Shown: in pieces, positions 9,225-16,853 of the stretch
Layout of the letters: the number at the start of each line of letters is the position of its first letter
How positions within the stretch are numbered: the stretch's first letter is position 1
NCBI RefSeq assembly: GCF_002095475.1
Contig: NZ_MLFR01000001.1
Coordinates: 1-64,000, forward strand
Length of the DNA stretch: 64,000 nucleotides
Reading direction: 5' to 3'
From: Pantoea rwandensis
Lineage (GTDB): Bacteria > Pseudomonadota > Gammaproteobacteria > Enterobacterales > Enterobacteriaceae
Program-made: the position numbers and the translations under genes
Notes under the pieces: model-generated
Database searches by the model: none
What the model was told of the DNA's origin: nothing
What the model saw: the letters and a program-made list of their open reading frames with translations, nothing else

Positions 9225-9608
9225 TCAATCTTCTAACTGCAACCACATCACGCGCAGACGATGCCCATCAGGATCGATAGCCGTGAAGGTGTAGCCAAAA
9301 TCCATCACTGCTGGCGACTGAACAATGGTGATTTCACGGAACGCCCCCCATTCGTTGTAGAGGAAATCGACATCCGCTTTCTGCTGCACTTTGAAAGTGA
9401 TTTCACCGTTAGCCGAAAACTGTTGCGTATCCACCGGCGGTTGAACAGTGTATTTGGACCACAAACCCAGTTTGAATCCGTTCTCAAAAATAAACATCGC
9501 AAAAGTGGGGGTGACGTTAATCGGCTTGATATCAAACAGCGATGCATAAAAATCAGCGCTTTTGACGACGTTCGGTACATAAAGGATGGACATATCAGCA
9601 GTAAACAT
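9225..9608 (-). CDS. Small VOC (glyoxalase/bleomycin-resistance fold) protein
   Basis: A 127-residue single-domain protein of the vicinal-oxygen-chelate superfamily: N-terminal SILYVPNVVKSADFYASLF and C-terminal FTAIDPDGHRLRVM, the two halves of the babbabb repeat. The start MFTADM is set by AAGGAG (9614-9620, reverse); a longer in-frame start lacks a ribosome site. Members include glyoxalases, drug-binding proteins and dioxygenases, so no specific activity is assigned. It stands alone, convergent with the molybdoenzyme gene. Confidence 0.75.
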   Translation of the reverse strand: MFTADMSILYVPNVVKSADFYASLFDIKPINVTPTFAMFIFENGFKLGLWSKYTVQPPVDTQQFSANGEITFKVQQKADVDFLYNEWGAFREITIVQSPAVMDFGYTFTAIDPDGHRLRVMWLQLED

Positions 9609-9798
9609 GGTTTTTCTCCTTGTGGGTTTACGGCTGCATAGTACGGGGCGGCTGTGACAGATTCTGTCAGTAGCCACAGGTACACTGGTTTATTCCCTTA
9701 TCCTGATTCGATGACCCTTTATGCTCCGAGAGGTGAGACCCGCTAAGTGGGTCATGGTAGTGGAGTGAGAGTGAAGGAAACATCTTCTTCAAACCAGC

Positions 9799-10431
9799 TT
9801 AATTCTCGAGCTCATACTGAACGGAGAGCTGTCCTTTCTTCTCTTTGACTTTTACGATGCGGATTTCACCGATTCCCGAAGTTTTCTTCACGTGCGTTCC
9901 GCCACACGCATAAGGCTTTAACTCTCCCCATGTGACCATGCGCTTGCCATCTTCATCATTGAGTATCAACTCAAGGTCACGTGCCACCATCTCTGCCGCA
10001 GCGGCGGCAAAGTTCTCCGCAGTCACTGGCATGGTGAGCGCGATTGCATCAAACACAATTCGCCCTTCACCCGGACGGTGATTACCTTTGTTACCCTGCC
10101 AACCATATTTTTCGCCTGCCACGCCAATAAGGTGACCAGCCGAATGATAGCGCGTGTGGATGAGACGCAGATCCGCATCCACTGAAATATGCACGACCCC
10201 TTCTTCAACTGCGGCGTCAGTGATGTGAATGACATTGTCACCTTCCTGTACGGCCTGAATCATATTAACGCCACCGATCGTGCCCTTGTCTGAAGGCTGA
10301 CCGCCACCCTGTGGATGGAACAGGGTGGCCGTGAGGATGACATTAAAACGGCCGTCTTCCTGCGGGGTACAGTTGATGACCAGTGTGTCCATCTCAAGTG
10401 TGTCGCTGTGGTAATAAATTCGATCTGTCAT
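9799..10431 (-). CDS. AlaX-type alanyl-tRNA editing hydrolase
   Basis: Free-standing editing domain related to that of AlaRS, which deacylates wrongly charged tRNA(Ala) (Ser-tRNA, Gly-tRNA). 210 residues with the zinc-site residues H96 and H100 in TRYHSAGHLIG and C176 and H180 in YACGGTH, plus LFHPQGGGQPSD, diagnostic for the family. ATG 10431 has AAGGT upstream; an in-frame TTG 21 bases earlier is possible. It is the last gene of a reverse-strand operon with a PLP dehydratase, RidA and a PAS regulator. Serine is both an AlaRS misacylation substrate and a typical dehydratase substrate, so a joint role against serine or an analogue is plausible but inferred. Confidence 0.85.
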   Translation of the reverse strand: MTDRIYYHSDTLEMDTLVINCTPQEDGRFNVILTATLFHPQGGGQPSDKGTIGGVNMIQAVQEGDNVIHITDAAVEEGVVHISVDADLRLIHTRYHSAGHLIGVAGEKYGWQGNKGNHRPGEGRIVFDAIALTMPVTAENFAAAAAEMVARDLELILNDEDGKRMVTWGELKPYACGGTHVKKTSGIGEIRIVKVKEKKGQLSVQYELEN

Positions 10432-10474
10432 GCTGTTTACCTTAAAAATCAACCTTTAGCAGGGGGAGGGGGTA

Positions 10475-11386
10475 TTAACCGTTAAAGCTGCTGAGAGAAT
10501 TCACGGTTGCTGTTGAGCCGCCACATACAATGACCAGTACGTTCTTATCATTCTTCAGGTTTAGCTTTTGGCCATACAGCGGGGCGAGAGCAGCACCACA
10601 CGCGGGTTCAACAAGCATACGATGATCGTCCAGGAAGGTGAGACAGGCATTGACTGCTTCACGGTCGGTGACGACAACGGGCACCACAGTACGTTTTTGC
10701 GCAAGGTCAAAGGCGCGCTGGCATACCTGCCGTGCGCCCAGTGAAGTGGCAACGCCGTTCAGTGCCGTGACTTCAACCGGTTTGCCTGCTTGCAGTGCAG
10801 CATGATAGGAAGACATACCCTGCGTCTCTGCGGCATAGACCGTTACATTATCCAGACCATTACGGCGTAGGCCTTCATCAACGCCTGCAAGCAGGCCGCC
10901 CCCGCCTACCGACAGGATCACCGCGTCTGGTCTGATACCCTCAGCAACGACTTCGTCAATCATCGAGGCGTGCCCCTGCCAGAGAAGCGGATCGTCAAAG
11001 GGGTGCAGAAATGCATCCTGATCCGTCAGCAGCGCCAGCGCCAGCTCATTGGCTTCAGACCACATTTTCCCGTGCACAATGACTTCAGCCCCTTCCAGCT
11101 GCAGCAGATGTCGCGCACGGTCAGACGTGGTTTCAGGTACCACCACGATGACGGGTACGCCAAGCTGGCGACCCGCATACGCAACCGCGAGCCCGGCATT
11201 CCCACCGGATGAAGAGATAAAGCGGCGGGCACCCTTTTCTAAATGCTGCTGGCATGCAAAGCCAATGCCGCGAATTTTAAAAGAGCCAGAAGGCTGGGCG
11301 GCCTCCATCTTCATCCATACGCGGGTACCGTTCAGCTGACCCAGCGGCAGAGACTCCAGCAGTGGGGTTTTAATACTCAGTGACAT
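10475..11386 (-). CDS. PLP-dependent serine/threonine dehydratase-like enzyme
   Basis: Fold-type II PLP enzyme, 303 residues, resembling L-serine/L-threonine dehydratases. The Schiff-base lysine is K37 in SGSFKIRG, the substrate-carboxylate loop is SSSGGNAG (58-65), and the phosphate-binding glycine loop is GGGGLLAG (160-167). Such enzymes release an enamine that becomes a 2-oxo acid and ammonia; the preceding gene encodes RidA, which hydrolyses these enamines. GGAG lies 8 bases before the ATG. The substrate could be L-Ser, L-Thr, a D-amino acid or a hydroxylated analogue; sequence alone does not decide. Confidence 0.82.
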   Translation of the reverse strand: MSLSIKTPLLESLPLGQLNGTRVWMKMEAAQPSGSFKIRGIGFACQQHLEKGARRFISSSGGNAGLAVAYAGRQLGVPVIVVVPETTSDRARHLLQLEGAEVIVHGKMWSEANELALALLTDQDAFLHPFDDPLLWQGHASMIDEVVAEGIRPDAVILSVGGGGLLAGVDEGLRRNGLDNVTVYAAETQGMSSYHAALQAGKPVEVTALNGVATSLGARQVCQRAFDLAQKRTVVPVVVTDREAVNACLTFLDDHRMLVEPACGAALAPLYGQKLNLKNDKNVLVIVCGGSTATVNSLSSFNG

Positions 11387-11411
11387 TTGTCAGCTCCAGT
11401 TAAAATTAGGA

Positions 11412-11768
11412 TCAGGCCAGAGCCTGAACTTCCATCTCAACGTCAAGACCATAAGCCAACTGGCTTACGACAGTTGAACGTGCCGGGAAACCTTCGGGAA
11501 AGTAGGTGCGGTAAATTTCATTAAACGCGCTGAAGTGCGCCATGTCTGAAATCCACACGGTGACTTTGACCAGACGATCCAGTGAAGAACCGCAGACCTC
11601 CAGCGTCTCGCTGATATTTTTCATAATCAGGCGCGTCTGCTCTTCAATGGTTCCGGGAACCGGCTCGCCTTGGGCATTCATTGCCACCTGACCGGACAGA
11701 AACAGGAAGCCGTTAGCCTCGACAGCACGTGCAAACGGATAAGGCATCGGACTGGTATATCTTTTCAT
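11412..11768 (-). CDS. RidA/YjgF-family enamine/imine deaminase
   Basis: 118-residue member of the RidA family, which speeds hydrolysis of reactive 2-aminoacrylate-type enamines made by PLP dehydratases and imines made by amino-acid oxidases. The catalytic arginine R97 (FPARSTV) and the glutamate region EMEVQALA are present. It differs from housekeeping RidA in YTSPMPYPFARAVEANG. It lies 25 bases before the dehydratase, consistent with co-expression. GGAG precedes the ATG. Confidence 0.85.
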   Translation of the reverse strand: MKRYTSPMPYPFARAVEANGFLFLSGQVAMNAQGEPVPGTIEEQTRLIMKNISETLEVCGSSLDRLVKVTVWISDMAHFSAFNEIYRTYFPEGFPARSTVVSQLAYGLDVEMEVQALA

Positions 11769-11793
11769 ATCGTCTCCACATAACCAGCTGCCT

Positions 11794-12498
11794 TCAGCTG
11801 TCGGTATTTTTCAGTTCATCGAGGTAGTTATAGATGGTGTAGCGGGTCACACCGAGAGCATCAGCTGCTTTTTCCACGCCCCCCTTCATCAGAAAAATGC
11901 CCCGTTCCTGCATTTGCTGCACGGCCAGTATCTTGGCTTTTTTAACATCTGAGCGCCGGCTTCCCGGATTAAGCCCGGTCGCATTACTGATAATTTCATT
12001 CATCAGGTCTTCGATACTGTCATGGGCCTGCTCGGCATTCTGCGCTTCATCAACCGGAGCGGGCTGCTGTATTTTTACGCCCGATAATGTCTGCAGCAGC
12101 GTCAGGGCGTTCTCAATGCCGTTGTTATCAACGTTGACACACAGCGCTGCAAATGGACGGGAGTCACGCCCCCGGTAAATTACTGTGCTGCTCCGCAACG
12201 GCGAACCTTCACGCGAGAAGGTTTCATAATCCGGCAAAAGCGTAACGGGCTCCTGGCTTTTCTCGAGGGCGGTAATAAACGCTTTGTCTTTTCTCAGTCC
12301 GGCCAGAACCGAATCCCCCTTTTTACGCCCGGTCACATGGGCATTGGCGATTTCGGCGATCGAGAACTCAGGATTGCGCAGATCGTGCAGGACGATCTCA
12401 GTGTTGCCCGGCAGCACGCTGCCAATCGCACGAACTGCAGCCGCGAGCATTTGCAGCATTTCCTGCTCATAGGACAGTTCGTCAGCTTGTTTAGTCAT
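11794..12498 (-). CDS. YheO-like PAS / HTH regulator (DauR family)
   Basis: Transcription regulator of 234 residues: N-terminal YheO-type PAS domain (IGSVLPGNTEIVLHDL, then the IANAHVTGRKKGDS region) and a C-terminal helix-turn-helix (GGVEKAADALGVTRYTIYNYL). Family members such as DauR control D-amino-acid catabolism. Start MTKQADE at 12498 is preferred; an upstream in-frame ATG at 12519 would overlap the operator repeats. It is first in the operon with ridA-like, dehydratase and AlaX genes and is likely autoregulated through the CACATTGT repeats just upstream. Confidence 0.82.
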   Translation of the reverse strand: MTKQADELSYEQEMLQMLAAAVRAIGSVLPGNTEIVLHDLRNPEFSIAEIANAHVTGRKKGDSVLAGLRKDKAFITALEKSQEPVTLLPDYETFSREGSPLRSSTVIYRGRDSRPFAALCVNVDNNGIENALTLLQTLSGVKIQQPAPVDEAQNAEQAHDSIEDLMNEIISNATGLNPGSRRSDVKKAKILAVQQMQERGIFLMKGGVEKAADALGVTRYTIYNYLDELKNTDS

Positions 12499-12506
12499 CA
12501 CTTTTC

Positions 12507-12578
12507 CACATTGTTTCATTCAACACATTGTGGGATATGCTATCAGCATAACACCGAAATCATCAACACATTGTTGAT
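12507..12578. promoter_or_regulatory. Triple CACATTGT repeat, candidate operator of the PAS-RidA operon
   Basis: CACATTGT occurs at 12507-12514, 12524-12531 and 12567-12574. The outer copy lies in an inverted repeat ATCAAC-acatt-GTTGAT (12562-12578), and TCAACACATTGT is repeated exactly at 12520 and 12563 (43 bases, about four helical turns). All lie directly before the regulator gene. Binding by that regulator is inferred. Confidence 0.5.
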
Positions 12579-12709
12579 TTCGGTTTGCCGAAAGATAGTT
12601 CAGAAGCAGAATATGGGTTAGCGGGTTTCATGGCGGGTCATTAACCGAAAACGATTAAAGATAGTGATACTGGTGATAGGGTTAACCAGACGCCCATCTC
12701 GGATAAAAG

Positions 12710-13048
12710 TCATTCATTATCGCGCGGATGATCACTTCTGGCTGCCATAAATCCAGGGAATGCGCTGCAATGTCTGAACCATGCAGACCACCTGCACAGA
12801 CTCTGGTGACGGGGCTGGTTATACATCATGAAGGCGCCCGCCACGAAGGCAATGAGTTCGGCTGAGTGCAGTAAACCATCGTAAAACAGGCTGAAGGCGG
12901 GAATTCCACTGTTAAAGAAGTGATGCCAGACCAACAGCTGATGAAATGTGATCTCATCCACTGCCGCCATTGAGCTAATTCCCAGCGGAACGGCAGAGAG
13001 TAAGGAACACTTCAGGTCGAAATTTTCAGACTGGTTTAATAATGACAA
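12710..13048 (-). pseudogene. Truncated DUF2243-like membrane protein
   Basis: The first 75 residues resemble DUF2243 proteins: a glycine-poor first helix, then VDEITFHQLLVWHHF and DGLLHSAELIAFVAGAFMMY. After MYNQPR the frame turns into unrelated residues and stops at about 112, while family members usually run to about 150 with a further HQIR-type segment. The start is TTG with GGAG six bases before it. Truncation by indel is likely. The family function is unknown. Confidence 0.45.
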
Positions 13049-13141
13049 ATTAGTCTCCAGTAGGGGGCACAGGTTAAATCACACCTGGATGAAACTCGCC
13101 ATAACAAATGGCTCAGCAATCCATTGCCTTTGAAAAGGTGA

Positions 13142-13375
13142 TCAAGATTTCTTTTTATGCCATTTATCGTCGCTTCCTTTTTCGTACGTATGCTTGACTG
13201 CAGCCCAGGCCACTTTATGTGACACTTCCTCAAGGGAACTGTCATCCTTGCGGTCTTTTTTGTCTTTATACTCGTTCCAGGCACTATTAAAAGCTTCAAG
13301 GTAAATGTCCTGCGCATGTGCAGGAAGGACATGCCTGACGCTGTCTGGCAGGGAATCTCGTGATTTATATGGCAT
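13142..13375 (-). CDS. chaB: ChaB-family protein
   Basis: 77 residues covering the whole ChaB domain: MPYKSRDSLPDSVRHVLP, then AQDIYLEAFNSAWNEYK, and KVAWAAVKHTYEK. E. coli ChaB is described as a regulator of the ChaA cation antiporter, though its biochemistry is poorly settled. An AGGAGG site lies 5 bases before the ATG. chaA is absent here, so this is probably an accessory copy. It neighbours other small stress-type genes. Confidence 0.88.
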   Translation of the reverse strand: MPYKSRDSLPDSVRHVLPAHAQDIYLEAFNSAWNEYKDKKDRKDDSSLEEVSHKVAWAAVKHTYEKGSDDKWHKKKS

Positions 13376-13897
13376 GTTTACCTCCTCTGGTTAGTGAATT
13401 AAGCCTGGTTCACTTGTGATAATTTTCAATGTGTATTTCAGGGAGCATAAAGAATATGAGTATTAATTATGCGTTGATGAGACTGGTTCTACCCGCGGAT
13501 TATGCGCCTCTGGCTTTTCTAATCGTGTTTGAAAGATATCTACTCGCTCCCGGTCAGTTCAGATACTTGGAAAGGGGTGCTGACATACCGTAATTTTGTT
13601 GCCATTGACGCTACCCCAAGTGGTAAATCTGAGGTCACTTTAAAATCCATCATGTTAAATGGTTATCAAATTTTAAATTCCAAAAACCATTTGTAAAAAA
13701 ATCATCTACTATTTTAGTAAGTGGAATAACTCTCCATTGCTACAGGTGGTTTTATTTTTCTACTTTTTACCGCTTCCCTTTTTATAAAGGGCATCATCCG
13801 CCTCCTGAAGAGTATAAATGTCGTAAGTGGTTATATTTCCTGTTTCTTCGAGCAGTTCCTGGTTATGAATACAAAGATTAATCTAAGGAAAACAGCT
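13376..13897. other. AT-rich intergenic stretch with one weak short frame
   Basis: 522 bases. The only candidate gene is a 45-codon forward frame at 13456-13593 (MSINYALMRLVLPADYAP...) with AGGGAG ten bases before its ATG; it has no recognisable domain and I rate it low. The rest (13600-13860) is AT-rich and may carry the promoter of the following membrane-protein gene. Confidence 0.35.
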
Positions 13898-14866
13898 ATG
13901 ACTTACATTCACGAAGAATCTACCGTTAACAACGCGTATCCCGATACTCGTCTGCCCCTGCGCACCGCGAATACCAGCGCTGTATCATGGGGGGCCATCT
14001 TTGCCGGCGCGACAGCCGCGGCATCCCTTTCTTTGATTTTGATAATGCTCGGTGCCGGTTTAGGTCTGACTTCCGTTTCGCCATGGGAAGGTCGTGGACT
14101 TGACGCAGGTACAGTAGGTATTACCGCTATTGCCTGGCTGACCTTTACTCAGGTTGTTGCCTCAGGTATGGGGGGGTATTTATCTGGACGGCTGCGCACG
14201 AAATGGGTTGATACACACACCGATGAAATTTACTTCCGTGACACCGCACATGGGTTTTTGTCCTGGGCGGTGGCAGCGATTATATCTGCTGCGTTGTTAA
14301 CCAGCACGGTGGGTTCCATCGTTGGAGGAGGGGCTAAAATCGTGGGTACCGTTGTGGGGGGGGCAGCAGCAACCACGGCAGCAGGGGCCGCTGGTATGGC
14401 GAGCGGGTCGTCTGGATCACAGGGCTCGTCAATGGATTACTTCATTAATTCCATGTTCAGGGATAACGCTTCTGCCACTCCTCAAAACAACGCAGCCAAT
14501 CCTGATCCTGCAACGCCATCGACTTCTCATCAAGAGGTTTCACCTGCGCAGTTAAGAGAAGTGTCCGGAATATTTGTTAACAGCATGACCACCGGAGCCT
14601 TACCGCAAGAAGACCGTCAGTATGTCGCCGGGCTGATTGCTCAACACACAGGTATCAGTCAGCAAGAGGCCGAAAAGCGGGTTCAGAGCACCTATGACAA
14701 AGCACAGGCTAAATTAAAAGATGCGAAGGATAAAGCGCAGCAAGCAGCAGATACCGCGCGTAAAGCCACAAGCTATCTTATGCTCTGGATATTCATTTCT
14801 CTGCTGGCAGGTGCCTTTGTCGCCAGCCTGTGTGCGACCTTTGGTGGTCGTCAACGTGATTTATAA
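13898..14866 (+). CDS. Hypothetical multi-pass membrane protein
   Basis: 322 residues. Membrane segments lie near residues 27-55 (WGAIFAGATAAASLSLILIM), 75-100 and 120-145. A glycine/alanine-rich segment (GTVVGGAAATTAAGAAGMASG) follows, then a soluble alanine/glutamine-rich region with a coiled-coil-like KAQAKLKDAKDKAQQAADTA, and a last helix before a charged end (GGRQRDL). AAGGA before ATG 13898 decides the start; an earlier ATG (13865) has none. Similar proteins are annotated as hypothetical in proteobacteria. It is followed at 25 bases by a 24-residue membrane peptide. Confidence 0.7.
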   Translation: MTYIHEESTVNNAYPDTRLPLRTANTSAVSWGAIFAGATAAASLSLILIMLGAGLGLTSVSPWEGRGLDAGTVGITAIAWLTFTQVVASGMGGYLSGRLRTKWVDTHTDEIYFRDTAHGFLSWAVAAIISAALLTSTVGSIVGGGAKIVGTVVGGAAATTAAGAAGMASGSSGSQGSSMDYFINSMFRDNASATPQNNAANPDPATPSTSHQEVSPAQLREVSGIFVNSMTTGALPQEDRQYVAGLIAQHTGISQQEAEKRVQSTYDKAQAKLKDAKDKAQQAADTARKATSYLMLWIFISLLAGAFVASLCATFGGRQRDL

Positions 14867-14891
14867 TTCTTAATGCTATGAGAGGTTTAAA

Positions 14892-14966
14892 ATGCGCTCA
14901 TTATTACTGTTGTTTTTAGGTGTACCTATTCCTATCATTATCCTGATTGCACTGTTTGTTCATTAA
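14892..14966 (+). CDS. 24-residue hydrophobic membrane peptide
   Basis: Reads MRSLLLLFLGVPIPIIILIALFVH, a single transmembrane span with a short basic start and a GVPIP kink in the middle. AGAGG lies 7 bases before the ATG. It sits 25 bases after the 322-residue membrane protein and before a hairpin, consistent with one transcript. I recall similar GVPIPIIILIAL peptides in other proteobacteria; a role as partner of the larger membrane protein is inferred from position only. Confidence 0.6.
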   Translation: MRSLLLLFLGVPIPIIILIALFVH

Positions 14967-15023
14967 TGCCGATCTAAGAGACATGTCATTAACCAGTCAG
15001 GCTTGGACAGATTTATGAAAATT

Positions 15024-15047
15024 ATAAATGCCCGAAAGGGCATTTAT
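15024..15047 (+). terminator. Strong hairpin after the membrane-peptide gene
   Basis: Perfect 10-base arms ATAAATGCCC / GGGCATTTAT around a GAAA tetraloop. The T-run after it is short. It ends the transcript of the two preceding genes. Confidence 0.6.
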
Positions 15048-15303
15048 AGTTCTCTCAGGCTTAATTGCGCTGCAAAGGATGCAGTCGTCATGGTTGTTCA
15101 TGAAGAGCAGGTGGCCTTGTAACATGAGGCTGATGAAAAGATATTCTGGTGAGAACTTTAGAGCATCTCCTTTTCAGACACTCCTGAGCTCTGAATTAGC
15201 TCAATAATATGTTCGCATTGTGCGCACATCAGATTTCTTTTCATTAAATTTCATGAGTCATTATTTGTTGTTACTCGCTTGGCTTATATCGCGGGTGATT
15301 GCA

Positions 15304-15669
15304 TTAATACAGCCTTTCTGCACGCTTCGCTTGGTACCGGTTCGGTTTTATAACGCGAATTAGCCTGATAGTGTGCGAATTGGTGCCGGGATTATACGCG
15401 ACATACATCGCAGCGGCCCAAAACAGGCAGTCGTTCAGGCAGTGATTCGGTGCTGTACTGCACTGGAAATTAACGTCATCGCAGCGGACATCGAGCGTCC
15501 CGAAGAGTGGATGTGACTTGAAGCCGCCGGGGTCATTGATTTTCAGGGAAACCTGTTCACCCATGAAGGTAGCGCTGTGGCATGGCCTGAAACTCGCGCA
15601 GCTGCCTGAGCAGGGTAATGGCTGCAAGGGCCACTCGCCAGATGATGATTTTTGCAGCCCATTTATCAT
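15304..15669 (-). pseudogene. Possible lipoprotein-like gene with a disrupted leader
   Basis: A 121-codon frame whose last ~95 residues look protein-like and cysteine-rich (FMGEQVSLKINDPGG, LFGTLDVRCDDVNFQC, NDCLFWAAAMYVAYNPG). Its first 27 residues are not a signal, but in the alternative frame the same DNA reads WRVALAAITLL just before the in-frame SGSCAS, which together would make a lipobox-type leader. The alternative frame has no ATG after its upstream stop, so the idea is weak. I do not recognise the family. Confidence 0.25.
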
Positions 15670-15737
15670 GACCGTTATCGTCTCATCGACAACGGTTACA
15701 GTTTCGTTCTCGCAAAATGCTTTAGCTGCGTAGGGTT

Positions 15738-15950
15738 TTACTCTGCAGTTATTCGCTGCTGCATTTCACGCTGGTGCTTATGAAAGTCTTCGCCACATTC
15801 CGCTGAGCAAAAGGCGGTGTTAGCCACTATCGGCTCATCAGTGCACCAGATGCAGTTACCATTTCGGCTCACTAAGCGTGGTTTTCGGGCAGACAGAGAA
15901 GCCGTCAAATGCGCTTCTTCACGTTCCTGGGCCAGGTCCACATCATCCAT
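15738..15950 (-). CDS. Small four-cysteine zinc-ribbon-like protein
   Basis: 70 residues with CIWC and, 17 residues on, FCSAEC: four cysteines of a likely zinc site of the kind found in DUF2116 and TraR/DksA-like small proteins. The N-terminal half is acidic (MDDVDLAQEREE) and the end is glutamine/glutamate-rich. AAGGA lies 9 bases before the ATG. Function unknown. Confidence 0.6.
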   Translation of the reverse strand: MDDVDLAQEREEAHLTASLSARKPRLVSRNGNCIWCTDEPIVANTAFCSAECGEDFHKHQREMQQRITAE

Positions 15951-16064
15951 AAATCAAAATCCTTGTAGTCGTTTAGTTATCTAATGAGGACTCGTGAGCC
16001 TCAGTTCTGTTATGTCATTTAGTACACAGCCACTCAGCATAGTTCATTTGTACAGGGCAGGGCT

Positions 16065-16507
16065 ATGAGGCCAGGTGATTTAGGTATGCACATTACAACG
16101 GCGTTGCTTGTGCTGTCTCAAATCATTAACTCCAACTGGACTCGACGCGAAGTCATGGGATCTGGCGGTCTGGAATCGGTGATCACCTGGTTTAATATTC
16201 TGTCAGGCTTCGCTCTTATCGTGTGCAGCCTGTTTCTGACAGAGTGGATGTTCTCACAACGCAGCTTTGCCTGGTATTTTGCGTGGATGAAACTAGATTT
16301 CAGCGGGTTTATGAGAGACCTGAAAATACTGCGTAATTTTACGCTTCCTGATGCTCACATCGGGGGATTGCTTCAGCCATCCATGGGCTGGGCGTGGTGT
16401 CCTTACTGGCTGTATCCCTCACGGGCGGCTTATGGTTTTTACTGAGCAATATGCCTTCGCCCAACGCCTCTCTTGCGCACGTTGTGCTGCAAGGCTTCAA
16501 TCCGTGA
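16065..16507 (+). pseudogene. Cytochrome b561-type membrane protein, frameshifted
   Basis: Small di-heme cytochrome b561 family protein: first helix MHITTALLVLSQIIN with a heme histidine, second helix with WFNILSGFALIVCSLFL, then IHGLGVVSLLAVSLTGGLWFLL and a last segment SLAHVVLQGF with further histidines. The frame breaks at a run of five G (16362-16366): one more G would read HIGGIASAIHGLG and join both halves to the stop at 16505-16507, about 147 residues. Homopolymer position makes sequencing error a real alternative. The N terminus looks slightly short. Confidence 0.6.
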
Positions 16508-16508
16508 G

Positions 16509-16652
16509 CGTAAGTTTGAGGACTATCTTACGCAACATGATCCGGCATTGTTTTACAACCTCCAGAGCGTCATGCTGTCGGTTAAAATGCTGAAAAATTT
16601 GCTTGAAAACCTCGCAGGTACAATGAAGTACTCCCTTCTGCAAACCGCCTGA
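16509..16652 (+). pseudogene. Gene remnant of unknown family
   Basis: About 47 codons (RKFEDYLTQHDPALF, then YNLQSVMLSVKMLKNLLENLAG, end SLLQTA) that look like a helical protein tail but have no convincing start and directly follow the broken cytochrome. Probably the 3' end of a lost gene. Confidence 0.25.
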
Positions 16653-16853
16653 TAGGTATCAGGCGCAGCCTGAAGCCGGGAAGTAAACTCGGGCTTCAGG
16701 CTGAAACCTGTGGTATCGGCTAAGTCATGTCCGCTGCTCGCACACAGCTGCACGTAGGCTAAGCAACGAGACGGCGAACAAAGGACGTCCATTACTCGAA
16801 ATAGACGTCCAGTGTAAGGAAAGATGTTTAAACCTGGTATTACCCCTTCATCG

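Noticed and set aside
13456-13593. 45-codon frame as a real small protein
   Set aside because: The ribosome site is distant (ten bases), no conserved pattern is recognised and the context gives no support; mentioned only under the intergenic entry.
15518-15733. 71-codon forward frame opposite the lipoprotein-like frame
   Set aside because: No ribosome site and low-complexity tail; the reverse frame is the more protein-like of the two.
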